From positions 1 through 64,000 of the forward strand of contig JABTUJ010000006.1 of the NCBI GenBank assembly GCA_015075445.1: DNA of 64,000 bases, read 5' to 3'. This stretch comes from Verrucomicrobiales bacterium. GTDB lineage: Bacteria > Verrucomicrobiota > Verrucomicrobiia > Limisphaerales > J093. The notes under the pieces were generated by a model. That model was not told the origin of the DNA, ran no database searches, and saw only the letters and a list, made by a program, of their open reading frames with translations. A program made the position numbers and the translations under genes. The stretch's first letter is position 1. Every line of letters starts with the position of its first letter. Shown here in pieces: positions 52,507-61,038 of the stretch.

Positions 52507-53936
52507 GGGTCCAGAACGGTTCCGAGTTGCAGGCGGTTTTCGCCCTTGGACAGGTCAAAGCACACCACCACCTTCCCGCCCTCGCGCCGCCAGGTGCCCG
52601 CTTCGATCTGCCGGGCGGAGGCCACCTCGCGAAGCGGGGTGAGGCGGTTCCCCTGCCAGAGCTGGGGGACGGCGTTGGCGGGGGCCTCCAGGCGCAGGGT
52701 GAAAGCGGGCGCGGCAAAAGGCGCCTGCAAGGTCAGGCCGTGTTCGGTCCGCCGCCCTTGCGTGAGTTCGCGGGCAGTCCAGTACCGGGCCAACTCACTC
52801 AACTTCATCCACAGCAAGTGATCGAACCGCGCGTGCAGCCGGCGCACCACCTCCTGGAAGATGCGGAAGCCGGTTTCCTGCCCGTTGAACCAAATCCCCG
52901 TCCAGTGCGCCAGCAGACAGGCGGGTTCGCCCCGCTCGATCACCTCCACCAGCCGTCCCCGCCGGCCATCCGCCGTGATGAACTTGTCCGGTCCGCCCGG
53001 CTCCGAGTTGTCCCATCCGCCGGTCCAGTCGCCGGTGCAGGCGACGATGGACACCACACACCGGGGGTCGTCGCCGGCCAACCCCGTGGCGTACTCGACC
53101 CGGGGAGCAACGCTTTGGGAGCCCTCGGCGTAGGCATCGCGGAAATAGTGCGGGATCTCGGCGCCGAAGACGTCCCGCACCGCCTCCAAGGTGGCTTGCG
53201 CGAGTTGGGGGCGCGCCCGGTTGCCGTATCCGCCCGGCGTGGTGATCCCTTCGCAAGGGAGCCCGACGTTCTTGAGGATGCGCAGGGCGTAGGCCTGGTA
53301 AGCCGCGATCTCGTCCACCGACCGGCCCGTGGTCCAATCCCAGTTCTCCATGAACCGGAGGCTGCGTTCGGGATGAGGATGGCCGGTGCGCAGATCGATG
53401 ACCCGCGTGTGGGTGACCATCTCGGGGTGGATGTCCCAGTGCGACAACAGAAGGTCGCGCACCAAGGCGATGCTGGCCTCGACCTCGCGCGAGGTCCATC
53501 CGGGCAACTCGCCGTCCAGTCGCCCCACGCACGCGGGGTACGGGACGACGCTGTACTTGCCTTTCACTCCCTGGGCACCGCACCACTCGCCGAACTTGCG
53601 CACGAAGTCGTCGGGGATCTCGTCCGGCCAGGCCCGCCAGTCATAGTGCGTGTACGCGCCGCCGCCGGGGTGGGCCGCGGCGAATTGGGGGATGGCGAAC
53701 TTGTTCAGGTTCACCAGGCACGTCGAGTCGTCGATGATGAAGCTCACCGGGACCCGCTCCCGTGGCAGCAGCACCTCGAGGCCTGGCAGGGCGTCCGGCC
53801 GTTCCCCGCGTTCCTGGGCAAGAAGCGTGGCGGTCTGGCCGCCGACCAAGGCCGCTCCTGCGCCCGCCATCCGGTGCAGAAACTCGCGCCGGGACTCGCC
53901 GGTCTTCGCGGCACAGGGATCGCGCAGGGGGGACAT
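52503..53936 (-). CDS. Tat-exported polysaccharide-deacetylase-like protein (unassigned)
   Basis: A 477-residue protein. The start has GESRREFLHRMAGAGAALVGG, a twin-arginine signal. The catalytic region resembles a NodB/polysaccharide-deacetylase-type barrel: FIIDDSTCLVNLNKFA near the start, HTRVIDLRTGHPHPE in the middle, and FQEVVRRLHARFDH later. I cannot name the substrate. The last about 100 residues are beta-rich (FDLSKGENRLQLGTV). ATG 53936 is kept because it gives the double-Arg signal. The gene stops 4 bases into nikR (ATGA). It is 39 bases downstream of the sialidase gene in the same direction, so it belongs to a probable glycan-processing operon. Confidence in the fold is moderate. 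Confidence 0.72.
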   Translation of the reverse strand: MSPLRDPCAAKTGESRREFLHRMAGAGAALVGGQTATLLAQERGERPDALPGLEVLLPRERVPVSFIIDDSTCLVNLNKFAIPQFAAAHPGGGAYTHYDWRAWPDEIPDDFVRKFGEWCGAQGVKGKYSVVPYPACVGRLDGELPGWTSREVEASIALVRDLLLSHWDIHPEMVTHTRVIDLRTGHPHPERSLRFMENWDWTTGRSVDEIAAYQAYALRILKNVGLPCEGITTPGGYGNRARPQLAQATLEAVRDVFGAEIPHYFRDAYAEGSQSVAPRVEYATGLAGDDPRCVVSIVACTGDWTGGWDNSEPGGPDKFITADGRRGRLVEVIERGEPACLLAHWTGIWFNGQETGFRIFQEVVRRLHARFDHLLWMKLSELARYWTARELTQGRRTEHGLTLQAPFAAPAFTLRLEAPANAVPQLWQGNRLTPLREVASARQIEAGTWRREGGKVVVCFDLSKGENRLQLGTVLDP

Positions 53937-53975
53937 GCGGGCAGGAGTTGGCCAGCCCGGCGAACGGCGCGCGGC

Positions 53976-55049
53976 TCAGCGCCATTGACCGTCGGGCATC
54001 GGGCGCAGTTGGAACTGTTGCGGGTCGAGCACCACGTGCCGGATGCGCTCGCGCTTCCAGGTGTACGTCACGTGGACCAGCCCGTCCTGGGTCTGGATGA
54101 CCGCGGGGTAGGACAGCTCGCCGCCCACGTCCTTCTCGATCTCGCACGCGGCCTGCCAGCTTGTGCCGTCCTCGGAAACGGCGACGTTGAGCACGTTGCG
54201 GTTTTCGCGCGAGTGGTTGTAGACCAGCAGCGCGCGTCCGTCGCGGAGCATGACGCCGTCCACCGCACTGTTCGGGTTGGGCAGGACGGTGCGGACGACC
54301 GCACTCCACTTCTCGAGACCGGTCTTGGACCGGGTTTCATAGATGCGACCCTGCTTGGTGCGGCAGAGGATCTGGAAGCCGTCGCGGTAGCGCAGGAGCG
54401 TGGGCTGGATGGCGGCGCAGGTGATGGCGGCGTTCAGCTCGGGGCCGCGGTTCCACAGGGAGAACGGGTCCTTGGTCCATTCGAGATGGATGCGCCAGCC
54501 CTTGTCCTCGGTGCTGCTGCCGCAGATCAGTGTGCCGTCGGCCAGCTCGATGGGTTTGTTCCGGACCGGCCCCACGAAACCGGCGGGCAACCGGCGCTCG
54601 CGGGTCCAGGTCTGGCCGTCGTCAAGCGACGAGCGCACCATGCCCCACCAGTGGATGGGGCTGGGCCCCACCTTGTAGAAAAGCAACACCTCGCCGCTCA
54701 TCCGGCGGAACAAAACCGGGTTCCAGCAGGGGTAACGCTGCCCTTGCTTGGGCACGACGCCGGTGGCGACTTCTTCGGGCGCGCTCCAGCCGTCCCCACT
54801 GTGCCGCGCCAGCCAGATCCCCACGTCCAGCGCCCGCTCGGCCGTCCCGCCAAACCACGCCGCCAGCATGCCTTCGGGCAGTTCTACGATCGTGGAGGCA
54901 TGGCTCGAAGCCGTCGGCGGCGCCTCCGCCACAAAGCCCATCTTCACCACGCCAGGATCCGCTGCCCGCGCGGAGGCCGCCAGCCATCCGGCTCCGAGCA
55001 AACCGAACCCGAATGCCAGACCGCCGCGCCAGGGATGATGCCAGTTCAT
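53976..55049 (-). CDS. Exported exo-alpha-sialidase-like protein (BNR_2 type)
   Basis: A 357-residue secreted protein with signal (LAFGFGLLGAGWLAASARAA) and a sialidase-like beta-propeller: STIVELPEGMLAAWFGGTAE, RYPCWNPVLFRRM, RSSLDDGQTWTRERRLP and a C-terminal QDGLVHVTYTW. Asp-box patterns are present. This is the second sialidase-type gene in the window (the other is at 46928-48325). It lies upstream of the deacetylase-like gene and 83 bases downstream of the cyclophilin gene, all on the minus strand. It may release sialic acids or other acidic sugars; the exact substrate is inferred. Confidence 0.87.
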   Translation of the reverse strand: MNWHHPWRGGLAFGFGLLGAGWLAASARAADPGVVKMGFVAEAPPTASSHASTIVELPEGMLAAWFGGTAERALDVGIWLARHSGDGWSAPEEVATGVVPKQGQRYPCWNPVLFRRMSGEVLLFYKVGPSPIHWWGMVRSSLDDGQTWTRERRLPAGFVGPVRNKPIELADGTLICGSSTEDKGWRIHLEWTKDPFSLWNRGPELNAAITCAAIQPTLLRYRDGFQILCRTKQGRIYETRSKTGLEKWSAVVRTVLPNPNSAVDGVMLRDGRALLVYNHSRENRNVLNVAVSEDGTSWQAACEIEKDVGGELSYPAVIQTQDGLVHVTYTWKRERIRHVVLDPQQFQLRPMPDGQWR

Positions 55050-55132
55050 ACGCTCTTCCAGTTCTTGGACGTCAGGACCGGAACCGGTTGTAGGTCAGGC
55101 CGCCGCGCACTTCAAGCAATCTCCCGCCCGCC

Positions 55133-56038
55133 CTACTCGCCGCCGCCGGCCAGGATGAAGAAGAACACCCGCGGTTGCCCCAGCAGCGCGCTCACGTCCA
55201 GCGGCCCTCCCGCAAAGGTCGCAGATCCCCACTGCGCGAAATCGTCTCCGTAAAACACGTGGTACAACCATTTCTCCGTCACCGGATAGTAGACCCAGAG
55301 CTTCCCGCCGGCATCAAACCCGATCTCGGTCTGCACCGGACCCACCGGCGGCAGCGGCGGCTGCACCTGCGCCGGATCAAAGGCCGTGGCCGCGGCACCC
55401 TGACGCACAATCCGGATCCGTTCCAACGTGACGGTGACCTTCGGCACCCCCGAGAGCGTGCCCGCGGTGGTGTTGATGGCCGTCACCACGTCGTATCCCT
55501 GCACCACCTCGCCGAACACGGTGTGCTTGTTGTCCAGCCAGGGCGTGGGCTCGACCGTGACAAAGAACTGGCTGCCGTTGGAGTTCGTCCCGGAGTTGGC
55601 CATCGACAGGATGCCTGCCTTGTCGTGGCGCAGTTGCGGGTGGAACTCATCGCGGAACTGGTACCCCGGCCCGCCGTCGCCGAGTCCGTCCGGCGAACCG
55701 CACTGGTTCATGAACCCCGGGATCACCCGGTGGAATTTGAGCCCCTGGTAAAGGGGTTCCCGGCTGAGGCGCGCCCGCTGACGATCCACCCAGTCCCGCT
55801 GCCCCTCGGCCAGCAGGACGAAATTGGCCACCGTTCGCGGCGTCTTCTCGAATTCGAGCCGGCACCAGTACGTGCCCAGCGAAGTGACGCATTCGGCATA
55901 CAGCCCGTCGGCGGTCGGGCCTTGGGCGTGCGTTGGACCCGCCCCGGCGCACGCGACCACCAGCGCCACCCACCAGCAGCCCCACCTGCGCTGTGTCCGG
56001 TGCCGAAGGGTCCAACCGCGGAAAGCTCGAGTCTTCAT
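55133..56038 (-). CDS. Exported cyclophilin-type peptidyl-prolyl isomerase
   Basis: A 301-residue PPIase of the cyclophilin family. Signal CWWVALVVACAGAGPTHA. Domain residues about 45-210 carry TPRTVANFVLLAEG, FHRVIPGFMNQCG, the catalytic Arg region GILSMANSGTNSNGSQFFVTV, and HTVFGEVVQGYDVV. An about 90-residue C-terminal extension is Pro- and Gly-rich with strands WVYYPVTEKWLYHVFYG. It helps fold exported proteins. The start overlaps the IMPase stop (ATGA), so the two are coupled. The PPIase identity is secure; the C-terminal extension is unexplained. Confidence 0.93.
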   Translation of the reverse strand: MKTRAFRGWTLRHRTQRRWGCWWVALVVACAGAGPTHAQGPTADGLYAECVTSLGTYWCRLEFEKTPRTVANFVLLAEGQRDWVDRQRARLSREPLYQGLKFHRVIPGFMNQCGSPDGLGDGGPGYQFRDEFHPQLRHDKAGILSMANSGTNSNGSQFFVTVEPTPWLDNKHTVFGEVVQGYDVVTAINTTAGTLSGVPKVTVTLERIRIVRQGAAATAFDPAQVQPPLPPVGPVQTEIGFDAGGKLWVYYPVTEKWLYHVFYGDDFAQWGSATFAGGPLDVSALLGQPRVFFFILAGGGE

Positions 56039-56799
56039 GCTGAGAGCGGGTCAGGGAGAAGTCGTCGAAGTGGACGGCTCAAGCGCCTGTTCGTCGCCAT
56101 CACCTCGTGCAGGCCATCGGGCAGTTCCCGGCTTCGCACCTCACCGCCCGCGCACTCGACGATCAGCGCACCCGCGGCGAAGTCCCACAAGCCCAGCCCC
56201 ACCTCGGCGTACGCGTCGAACCGCCCGGTGGCGACGTAGGTCAAGGCCAGCGCCGCCGACCCCATGATCCGCAGCTTGCGGACCCGCGGGGTCAGCTCGC
56301 GAAACGCCGGCAACAGGTGCTGCAGCACCGCGTCCCGCTTCCCGAACCCGAGCGAGACCATGGCCTCGTCCAGCCGGGCGCGCTGGCTCACCCGGGCCGG
56401 GCGTCCGTTCAACTGCGTGCTTGCTCCGCGGATCGCGGTCCAGAGCTCGTCGGCGAACGGGTCGCACACCACGCCCACCACCGTCTCGTATGCGTTCCCC
56501 CCTTCCGGAAGCCCCCGCGGTTTGCGACGGCGCACGCGTCGCTCCTGCAGGGCGATGGACACACAGGCATGCGGGATGCCGTACGTGAAATTCACGGTCC
56601 CGTCGATCGGGTCCACCACCCAGCGCCAGTCGGCTTCCGCGTCGCCCACGCTGCCTTCTTCGCCGAAGAAACGGCTGGCCGGGTACGCCTGCAACAGCCG
56701 GCGCTGGATCAACTGCTGGCACTGCACATCCAACGCCAGCTTGATGTCGTGTTGCGTCGCCAGATCCACCCGGCTTGCCGGTGCCCTGCGCCGCATCAC
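56035..56799 (-). CDS. Inositol monophosphatase family protein (IMPase/SuhB-like)
   Basis: A 254-residue Mg-dependent phosphatase. Motif A is FFGEEG, motif B DPIDGTVNFTYG and motif C LWDFAAGALIVECAGG, all present, so it should be catalytically competent on inositol or sugar phosphates. Compared with SuhB, about 35-40 N-terminal residues are missing; the first start, GTG 56799, begins at RVDLATQHDIKLALDVQCQ after a basic cap. No frameshift-encoded N-terminus was recognised upstream. Its stop overlaps the cyclophilin start by ATGA. It is the first gene of the long minus-strand run. Confidence 0.9.
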   Translation of the reverse strand: MMRRRAPASRVDLATQHDIKLALDVQCQQLIQRRLLQAYPASRFFGEEGSVGDAEADWRWVVDPIDGTVNFTYGIPHACVSIALQERRVRRRKPRGLPEGGNAYETVVGVVCDPFADELWTAIRGASTQLNGRPARVSQRARLDEAMVSLGFGKRDAVLQHLLPAFRELTPRVRKLRIMGSAALALTYVATGRFDAYAEVGLGLWDFAAGALIVECAGGEVRSRELPDGLHEVMATNRRLSRPLRRLLPDPLSA

Positions 56800-56950
56800 C
56801 TGTCCTGTGCCGCCTGGCGTTGCTGGTTCACTGCCACCGCGAGAGCGCCGCCGTCCAGTTCGCCTTGTGCTTGGTCGCCTGCAAACGCCGGGGAAACTGC
56901 GGTTTCAGCGCCCTCGCGTCCAGCCTTTCTCATCCCCTCCCACGTCAACC

Positions 56951-56978
56951 CTCCCCACCGTCCCCTCCCCACCGTCCC
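56951..56978. repeat. Tandem 14-bp duplication
   Basis: CTCCCCACCGTCCC occurs twice in direct tandem in the divergent 232-base spacer between the IMPase and YgjP-like genes. It may affect spacing of a promoter region; no promoter was recognised. Confidence 0.85.
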
Positions 56979-57031
56979 ACCCTCCTCCCTCGGCGACTTG
57001 GCACCCGCCCGGCGCCCGCCACAATCGCCCT

Positions 57032-57766
57032 GTGCAACTGGTCGCCCTCGGCTTGCCGGTTTCCGAGCCCTCCCCACACCACACCGTGTGGGTGGGCGGT
57101 CGTGCCGTGCCGATCGAGTACCGACGACACCACCGGGCCCGTCGGTATGTATTACGTCTGCACCCGGATGGCACCGCCCGCGTCAGCCTCCCCCCGCGCG
57201 GTTCCCTGCGCGCCGCGCAGGACTTTGCCGAACGCCAGACCGGCTGGCTGGCCCGCCAGCTCGCCAGGCTCGAAAGCCGACCCGCCCCGGATCGCTGCTG
57301 GCGGGACGGCAGCACGTTCCGCTTCCGTGGCCAACCCGTGCGCTTGCAGGTCGTGGAGGACGCCTCCGGCTGCCGTGCGACATTTGCGGACCAGGAACTC
57401 CCCGTGCCGCACCATCTCACGGATCTGCGCAACGCGATCGAGGCTCATCTGCGTCGCCTCGCGACGGAAGAACTCCCGCCGCGCGTCCTCGCGCTGGCCG
57501 CGCAGGCGGGCCTCGTAGTGAAGCGGGTGACGATCCGCGATCAACGTTCCCGCTGGGGCTCGTGCTCGCGCCACGGGGCCATCTCGCTCAACTGGCGTCT
57601 CGTCCAGATGCCGGAGACGGTGCGCGACTACGTCATCTGGCACGAGCTGATGCACCGGCGCGAGCTGAACCACTCGGCGCGTTTCTGGCGCCAGGTGGCG
57701 GCGGTCTGCCCGGACTTTGAACAGGCCCGTCGCTGGCTGCACCGGCACGGCGAGGAACTGCGCTGA
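57032..57766 (+). CDS. YgjP/DUF45-type zinc metallopeptidase
   Basis: A 244-residue protein of the YgjP (WLM/M48-like) family. The N-terminal half is a beta-rich substrate domain (VWVGGRAVPIEYRRHHRARR and YVLRLHPDGTARVSLPP). The Zn motif is HELMH (H204, E205, H208), followed by RRELNHSARFW with a third ligand. The SRWGSCSRHGAISLNWRL signature is intact. Members are putative peptidases with unclear substrates. The frame is open far upstream; I chose GTG 57032, 20 codons before the first conserved strand. It is transcribed with the aminopeptidase gene 17 bases downstream. Confidence 0.92.
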   Translation: MQLVALGLPVSEPSPHHTVWVGGRAVPIEYRRHHRARRYVLRLHPDGTARVSLPPRGSLRAAQDFAERQTGWLARQLARLESRPAPDRCWRDGSTFRFRGQPVRLQVVEDASGCRATFADQELPVPHHLTDLRNAIEAHLRRLATEELPPRVLALAAQAGLVVKRVTIRDQRSRWGSCSRHGAISLNWRLVQMPETVRDYVIWHELMHRRELNHSARFWRQVAAVCPDFEQARRWLHRHGEELR

Positions 57767-57783
57767 CCCTACCTTCGCACGCC

Positions 57784-59070
57784 ATGAGACACACCCCCAT
57801 CAACCCCGAATTGTATGTCGAGAACCGCCGGCGCCTGACCCGGCGGCTGCATCGCCAGTCCCTCGCCGTGGTCAACGCCAACGACGTGCTGCCCACCAAC
57901 GCGGATGGCACGCTGCTGATGCAGCCCAACTCGGACCTCTTCTACCTGACCGGGGTGGAACAGGAGGAGTCGATCCTGGTGTTGGCGCCGGACGCCTTCG
58001 ACGAGAAGCAGCGGGAGATGCTGTTTCTCCGCCAACCGAACGAGCACCTCAAGACGTGGGAAGGCCACAAGCTCAGCCAGGAGGAGGCGCGGCGGGTGTC
58101 CGGCATCCAGCAGGTGCGGTGGCTCTCGGAGTTCCCCGCCGAGTTCCACAAGCTCATGTGCGAGGTCGAGCACGTGTACCTCAACTCGAACGAGCACAAG
58201 CGCGCGGTCATCGAGGTCGAGACCCGCGACGCCCGGTTCATCCGCCGGGTGCAGGCGCGTTATCCGCTGCATCAGTACCACCGGCTGGCCCGGCTGCTGC
58301 ACAAGGTGCGGGTGGCCAAGGCCGGGCCGGAAATCGAGGCCATCCGGCAGGCCTGCGCGATCACGGGCCACGGCTTTCGCCGGCTGCTCCGCTTTGTGCG
58401 GCCGGGGGTGAACGAGTGCGAAGTCGAGGCCGAACTTGCGCACGAGTTTCTGCGTCGGCGCGGCCGGTTTGCCTACAACCCGATCCTGGCCGCAGGCGCC
58501 AATTCGTGCGTGCTGCACTACAACCAGAATGATCAGGAATGTCGCGCCGGCGACGTGCTGCTGATCGACGCGGCGGCGGCCTACGCGAACTACAACTCCG
58601 ATCTCACGCGCACTCTCCCGGTGAGCGGGCGGTTCACGCGCCGGCAGAAGCAGGTGTACCAGGCCGTGCTGCGTACGCTGCGCGCGATGATCCGGGCCGC
58701 GACGCCCGGGACGCTGCATCGCGACTGGCAGAAGCAGGCGGAAGCGTTGCTGACCGAGGAGTGTCTCGAACTGGGGTTGCTCAAGCGCGCCCAGGTCCGG
58801 AAACAGAACCCTGATCAGCCGGCGGTGAAGAAGTACTTCATGCACGGCCTGGGCCACGTGATCGGGCTCGATGTGCACGACGTCGGGTTCATGAACGAAC
58901 CGTTCGCGCCGGGCTGGGTGCTCACCGTCGAACCGGGCCTGTACTTGCCGGAGGAGGGTTTTGGCATCCGGCTCGAGAACACCGTGCTGGTCACGGCCGA
59001 CGGCCCCGTGGACCTGATGGCCGAGGTGCCGCTCGAAGCCGACGAGATCGAGTCGCTCATGAACCGATGA
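57784..59070 (+). CDS. pepP: Xaa-Pro aminopeptidase (aminopeptidase P, M24B)
   Basis: A 428-residue metallopeptidase that removes N-terminal residues ahead of proline. The N-terminal creatinase-type domain is followed by the pita-bread catalytic domain with all five ligands: D262 (LLIDAAAAY), D273 (NSDLTRT), H358 (GLGHVIGLDVHD), E383 (TVEPGLY) and E398 (RLENTV). Length and order match AMPP-type enzymes. The stop overlaps the activase start by ATGA. Codon use and spacing to the YgjP-like gene suggest an operon of peptidases followed by redox genes. Confidence 0.96.
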   Translation: MRHTPINPELYVENRRRLTRRLHRQSLAVVNANDVLPTNADGTLLMQPNSDLFYLTGVEQEESILVLAPDAFDEKQREMLFLRQPNEHLKTWEGHKLSQEEARRVSGIQQVRWLSEFPAEFHKLMCEVEHVYLNSNEHKRAVIEVETRDARFIRRVQARYPLHQYHRLARLLHKVRVAKAGPEIEAIRQACAITGHGFRRLLRFVRPGVNECEVEAELAHEFLRRRGRFAYNPILAAGANSCVLHYNQNDQECRAGDVLLIDAAAAYANYNSDLTRTLPVSGRFTRRQKQVYQAVLRTLRAMIRAATPGTLHRDWQKQAEALLTEECLELGLLKRAQVRKQNPDQPAVKKYFMHGLGHVIGLDVHDVGFMNEPFAPGWVLTVEPGLYLPEEGFGIRLENTVLVTADGPVDLMAEVPLEADEIESLMNR

Positions 59071-60014
59071 CGCCGGCCCTCCGCACTTCGCCCGCGGTCG
59101 GAGGCGGCGTCAGCACGTCCGGGCTCGTCTTCAACCTGCAGAAATACTGCCTCGACGACGGCCCGGGCATCCGCACGACGGTGTTCCTGAAGGGCTGTCC
59201 GCTGTGCTGCGCGTGGTGCCACAACCCCGAGGGGATTCACCCGCGCCCCGAGCTGGTCGTGGTCGAAAGCCGGTGTGTCGTGTGCGGCGAGTGCCGGGCC
59301 GCGTGTCCGCTGCCGGCCGCGTCGCTGGGGGAAGGACCGCTCCCGGCGCGGCTGGCGGATTGCCGGCAGTGCGCGGCGTGCATCGACGCGTGTCCGACCG
59401 GCGCGCGGCAGTGGATTGGCCGGACCATGACGGCGGGCGAGGTGCTGCGCGAGGTGCTGCAGGATCGGGTTTTCTACGAAGAATCCGGCGGTGGGATGAC
59501 GATTTCGGGGGGGGAACCGCTGGCGCAACCCCGGTTCCTGCTGGCGCTGCTCGAGGCGGCCCGGGCGGCGTCGGTGTCGGCGGTCTTGGACACGACGGGT
59601 TTTGGCCCGACGGAGGCGCTGTTGGCGGCGGCCCGGCTGTCGGATCTGGTGCTGTACGATCTGAAGGCGTTTGACGACGCGCGGCATGAACGGCTGACGG
59701 GGGTTTCGAACCGGCGGATTCTGGCGAATCTGGAGGCCCTGGATGAGGAAGAAACGCCCGTGTGGATCCGGCTGCCGGTGGTGCCGGGGTTCAACGATGA
59801 CCTGGAGGATCTGGGGCGGATGGCGCGGTATGTGGCGCAGCGGCGGCGGGTGACGCGGGTGAGCCTGCTGCCGTTCCACCGGGCGGGGGTGCACAAGTTC
59901 CAGCGTCTGGGGAGGGTACATGCGTTGGAGGGGGTGGCGACCCCGACGGCGGAGCGGCTTGCGGCGGTGCGCCGGGTGTTCGAGGACGCGGGTGTCCCCG
60001 GGGTCAGCCCTTAA
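59067..60014 (+). CDS. Glycyl-radical-enzyme activating protein (radical SAM)
   Basis: A 315-residue radical-SAM activase. The catalytic 4Fe-4S motif is CPLCCAWC (C44, C48, C51), followed by two ferredoxin-like clusters (C70/73/76/80 and C99/102/105/109). GGGMTISGGEPL and VLYDLKAFD are the SAM-binding and partner regions. It resembles PflA/HpdA-type activases, which generate the glycyl radical in a cognate enzyme. No glycyl-radical enzyme gene lies in this window, so the partner must be encoded elsewhere. It overlaps pepP by ATGA and is 59 bases upstream of the PyrK-type gene. Confidence 0.92.
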   Translation: MTPALRTSPAVGGGVSTSGLVFNLQKYCLDDGPGIRTTVFLKGCPLCCAWCHNPEGIHPRPELVVVESRCVVCGECRAACPLPAASLGEGPLPARLADCRQCAACIDACPTGARQWIGRTMTAGEVLREVLQDRVFYEESGGGMTISGGEPLAQPRFLLALLEAARAASVSAVLDTTGFGPTEALLAAARLSDLVLYDLKAFDDARHERLTGVSNRRILANLEALDEEETPVWIRLPVVPGFNDDLEDLGRMARYVAQRRRVTRVSLLPFHRAGVHKFQRLGRVHALEGVATPTAERLAAVRRVFEDAGVPGVSP

Positions 60015-60073
60015 TTTAATACTTAACGCGCCGGGCGGGGCGTGGGGCATTGACGACCCCGCCACCCCCGGGG

Positions 60074-60868
60074 ATGCTCACGCTGCCGATGCTCGAAGAA
60101 ACCGTCCAGATCCTCGCCAACGACCGCGACACCGACCTTTACTACCGGCTGGTGGTGCGCGCGCCGCAGATCGCCCCGCAGGTTCAGCCGGGGCAGTTCG
60201 CCCATCTCCGGATCCTGCCGCTCCAGGACGCACTGCTGCGGCGGCCGTTTAGCATCTTCCAAGTGACGCAGGACAGCTTCTCGATCCTGTACAAGGCAGT
60301 GGGGCGGGGCACGGAAGTGTTGGCGCGAATGCGGCCGGGCGAGCACCTGAGTGCCCTCGGTCCTTTGGGTCATGGATTCACGGTTCCGTCAGGCGGTAGG
60401 GAACAGCCTGTGCTGGTCGCGGGCGGTTATGGGATGGCGGCGCTGTATCTGTTGGCGGAGCGATCGCCGCAGCCCGGGGTGGTGTTCGTGGGTGGGAAAA
60501 GGCGGGTGGACATCCTCTGCGAGCCGGACTTTCGGGCGCTGGGATGGGAAGTGCGGGTGACGACGGAAGACGGCAGTCATGGCCAGGCCGGTCTGGTCAC
60601 CGAACCGCTGCAGGCCGAGCTACGGCGGGATCCGGTGGGGAAGAAGCTGTTTGCCTGCGGGCCCACGCCGATGCTGCGGGCCGTGGGAAAGTTGGCGGAG
60701 GAACTGGGCGTCCCGGCGGAACTGTCGCTGGACGAGCACATGTGCTGCGGGGTGGGCGTGTGCCTGACCTGCGTGGTGAAGATCCGGTCGGGCGAAGGCT
60801 GGGAGTACCAGCGGGCGTGCACCGAGGGGCCGGTGTTCGACGCGCGGCAGGTGGTCTGGGACCGCTAA
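60074..60868 (+). CDS. pyrK: PyrK-type dihydroorotate dehydrogenase electron-transfer subunit
   Basis: A 264-residue FAD/2Fe-2S protein. The FAD-binding RPFS is at 57-60, FALK-type VLYKAVGRGTEVL follows, GGYGMAALYLLAER and CGPTPM (195-200) are NAD(P) features, and the 2Fe-2S ligands are in CCGVGVCLTC (C225, C230, C233) with C249 in RACTEGPVFD. This is the PyrK/B electron-transfer subunit of class 1B dihydroorotate dehydrogenase. The pyrD partner is not in the window. It follows a short A+T-rich stretch (TTAATTTAATAC) after the activase gene. Other ferredoxin-reductase-like roles are possible. Confidence 0.9.
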   Translation: MLTLPMLEETVQILANDRDTDLYYRLVVRAPQIAPQVQPGQFAHLRILPLQDALLRRPFSIFQVTQDSFSILYKAVGRGTEVLARMRPGEHLSALGPLGHGFTVPSGGREQPVLVAGGYGMAALYLLAERSPQPGVVFVGGKRRVDILCEPDFRALGWEVRVTTEDGSHGQAGLVTEPLQAELRRDPVGKKLFACGPTPMLRAVGKLAEELGVPAELSLDEHMCCGVGVCLTCVVKIRSGEGWEYQRACTEGPVFDARQVVWDR

Positions 60869-60889
60869 CCCGGATACTTCATCCCCGCG

Positions 60890-61018
60890 GTAGGCGCCGA
60901 CGTGAGGAAGCGTTGGGGGCCAGGGGCAACGCGACTTCGCCTCCTCACGTCGGCCCCTACAGTCGGTTGAGGAGGGCGGCTTGGCCTTCGCCTCCTCACG
61001 TCGGCCCCTACAGTCGGT
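60890..61018. repeat. GTAGG-family repeats and hairpin between convergent genes
   Basis: An A-form copy, GTAGGCGCCGACGTGAGGAA, lies at 60890-60911. Its near complement is at 60938-60960 (2 mismatches in 23), forming a hairpin with a 25-base loop. The latter is part of a 33-base sequence repeated identically at 60935-60967 and 60986-61018. It lies between the stops of pyrK and the 61039-62154 gene, so it may act as a bidirectional terminator. Confidence 0.85.
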
Positions 61019-61038
61019 CGCGGCGGCGGGGAGCGGGT

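Noticed and set aside
52527..55253. Plus-strand open frame of 908 codons
   Set aside because: Antisense to the deacetylase-like and sialidase genes, no motif, and the minus genes have signal peptides and overlaps that fit an operon.
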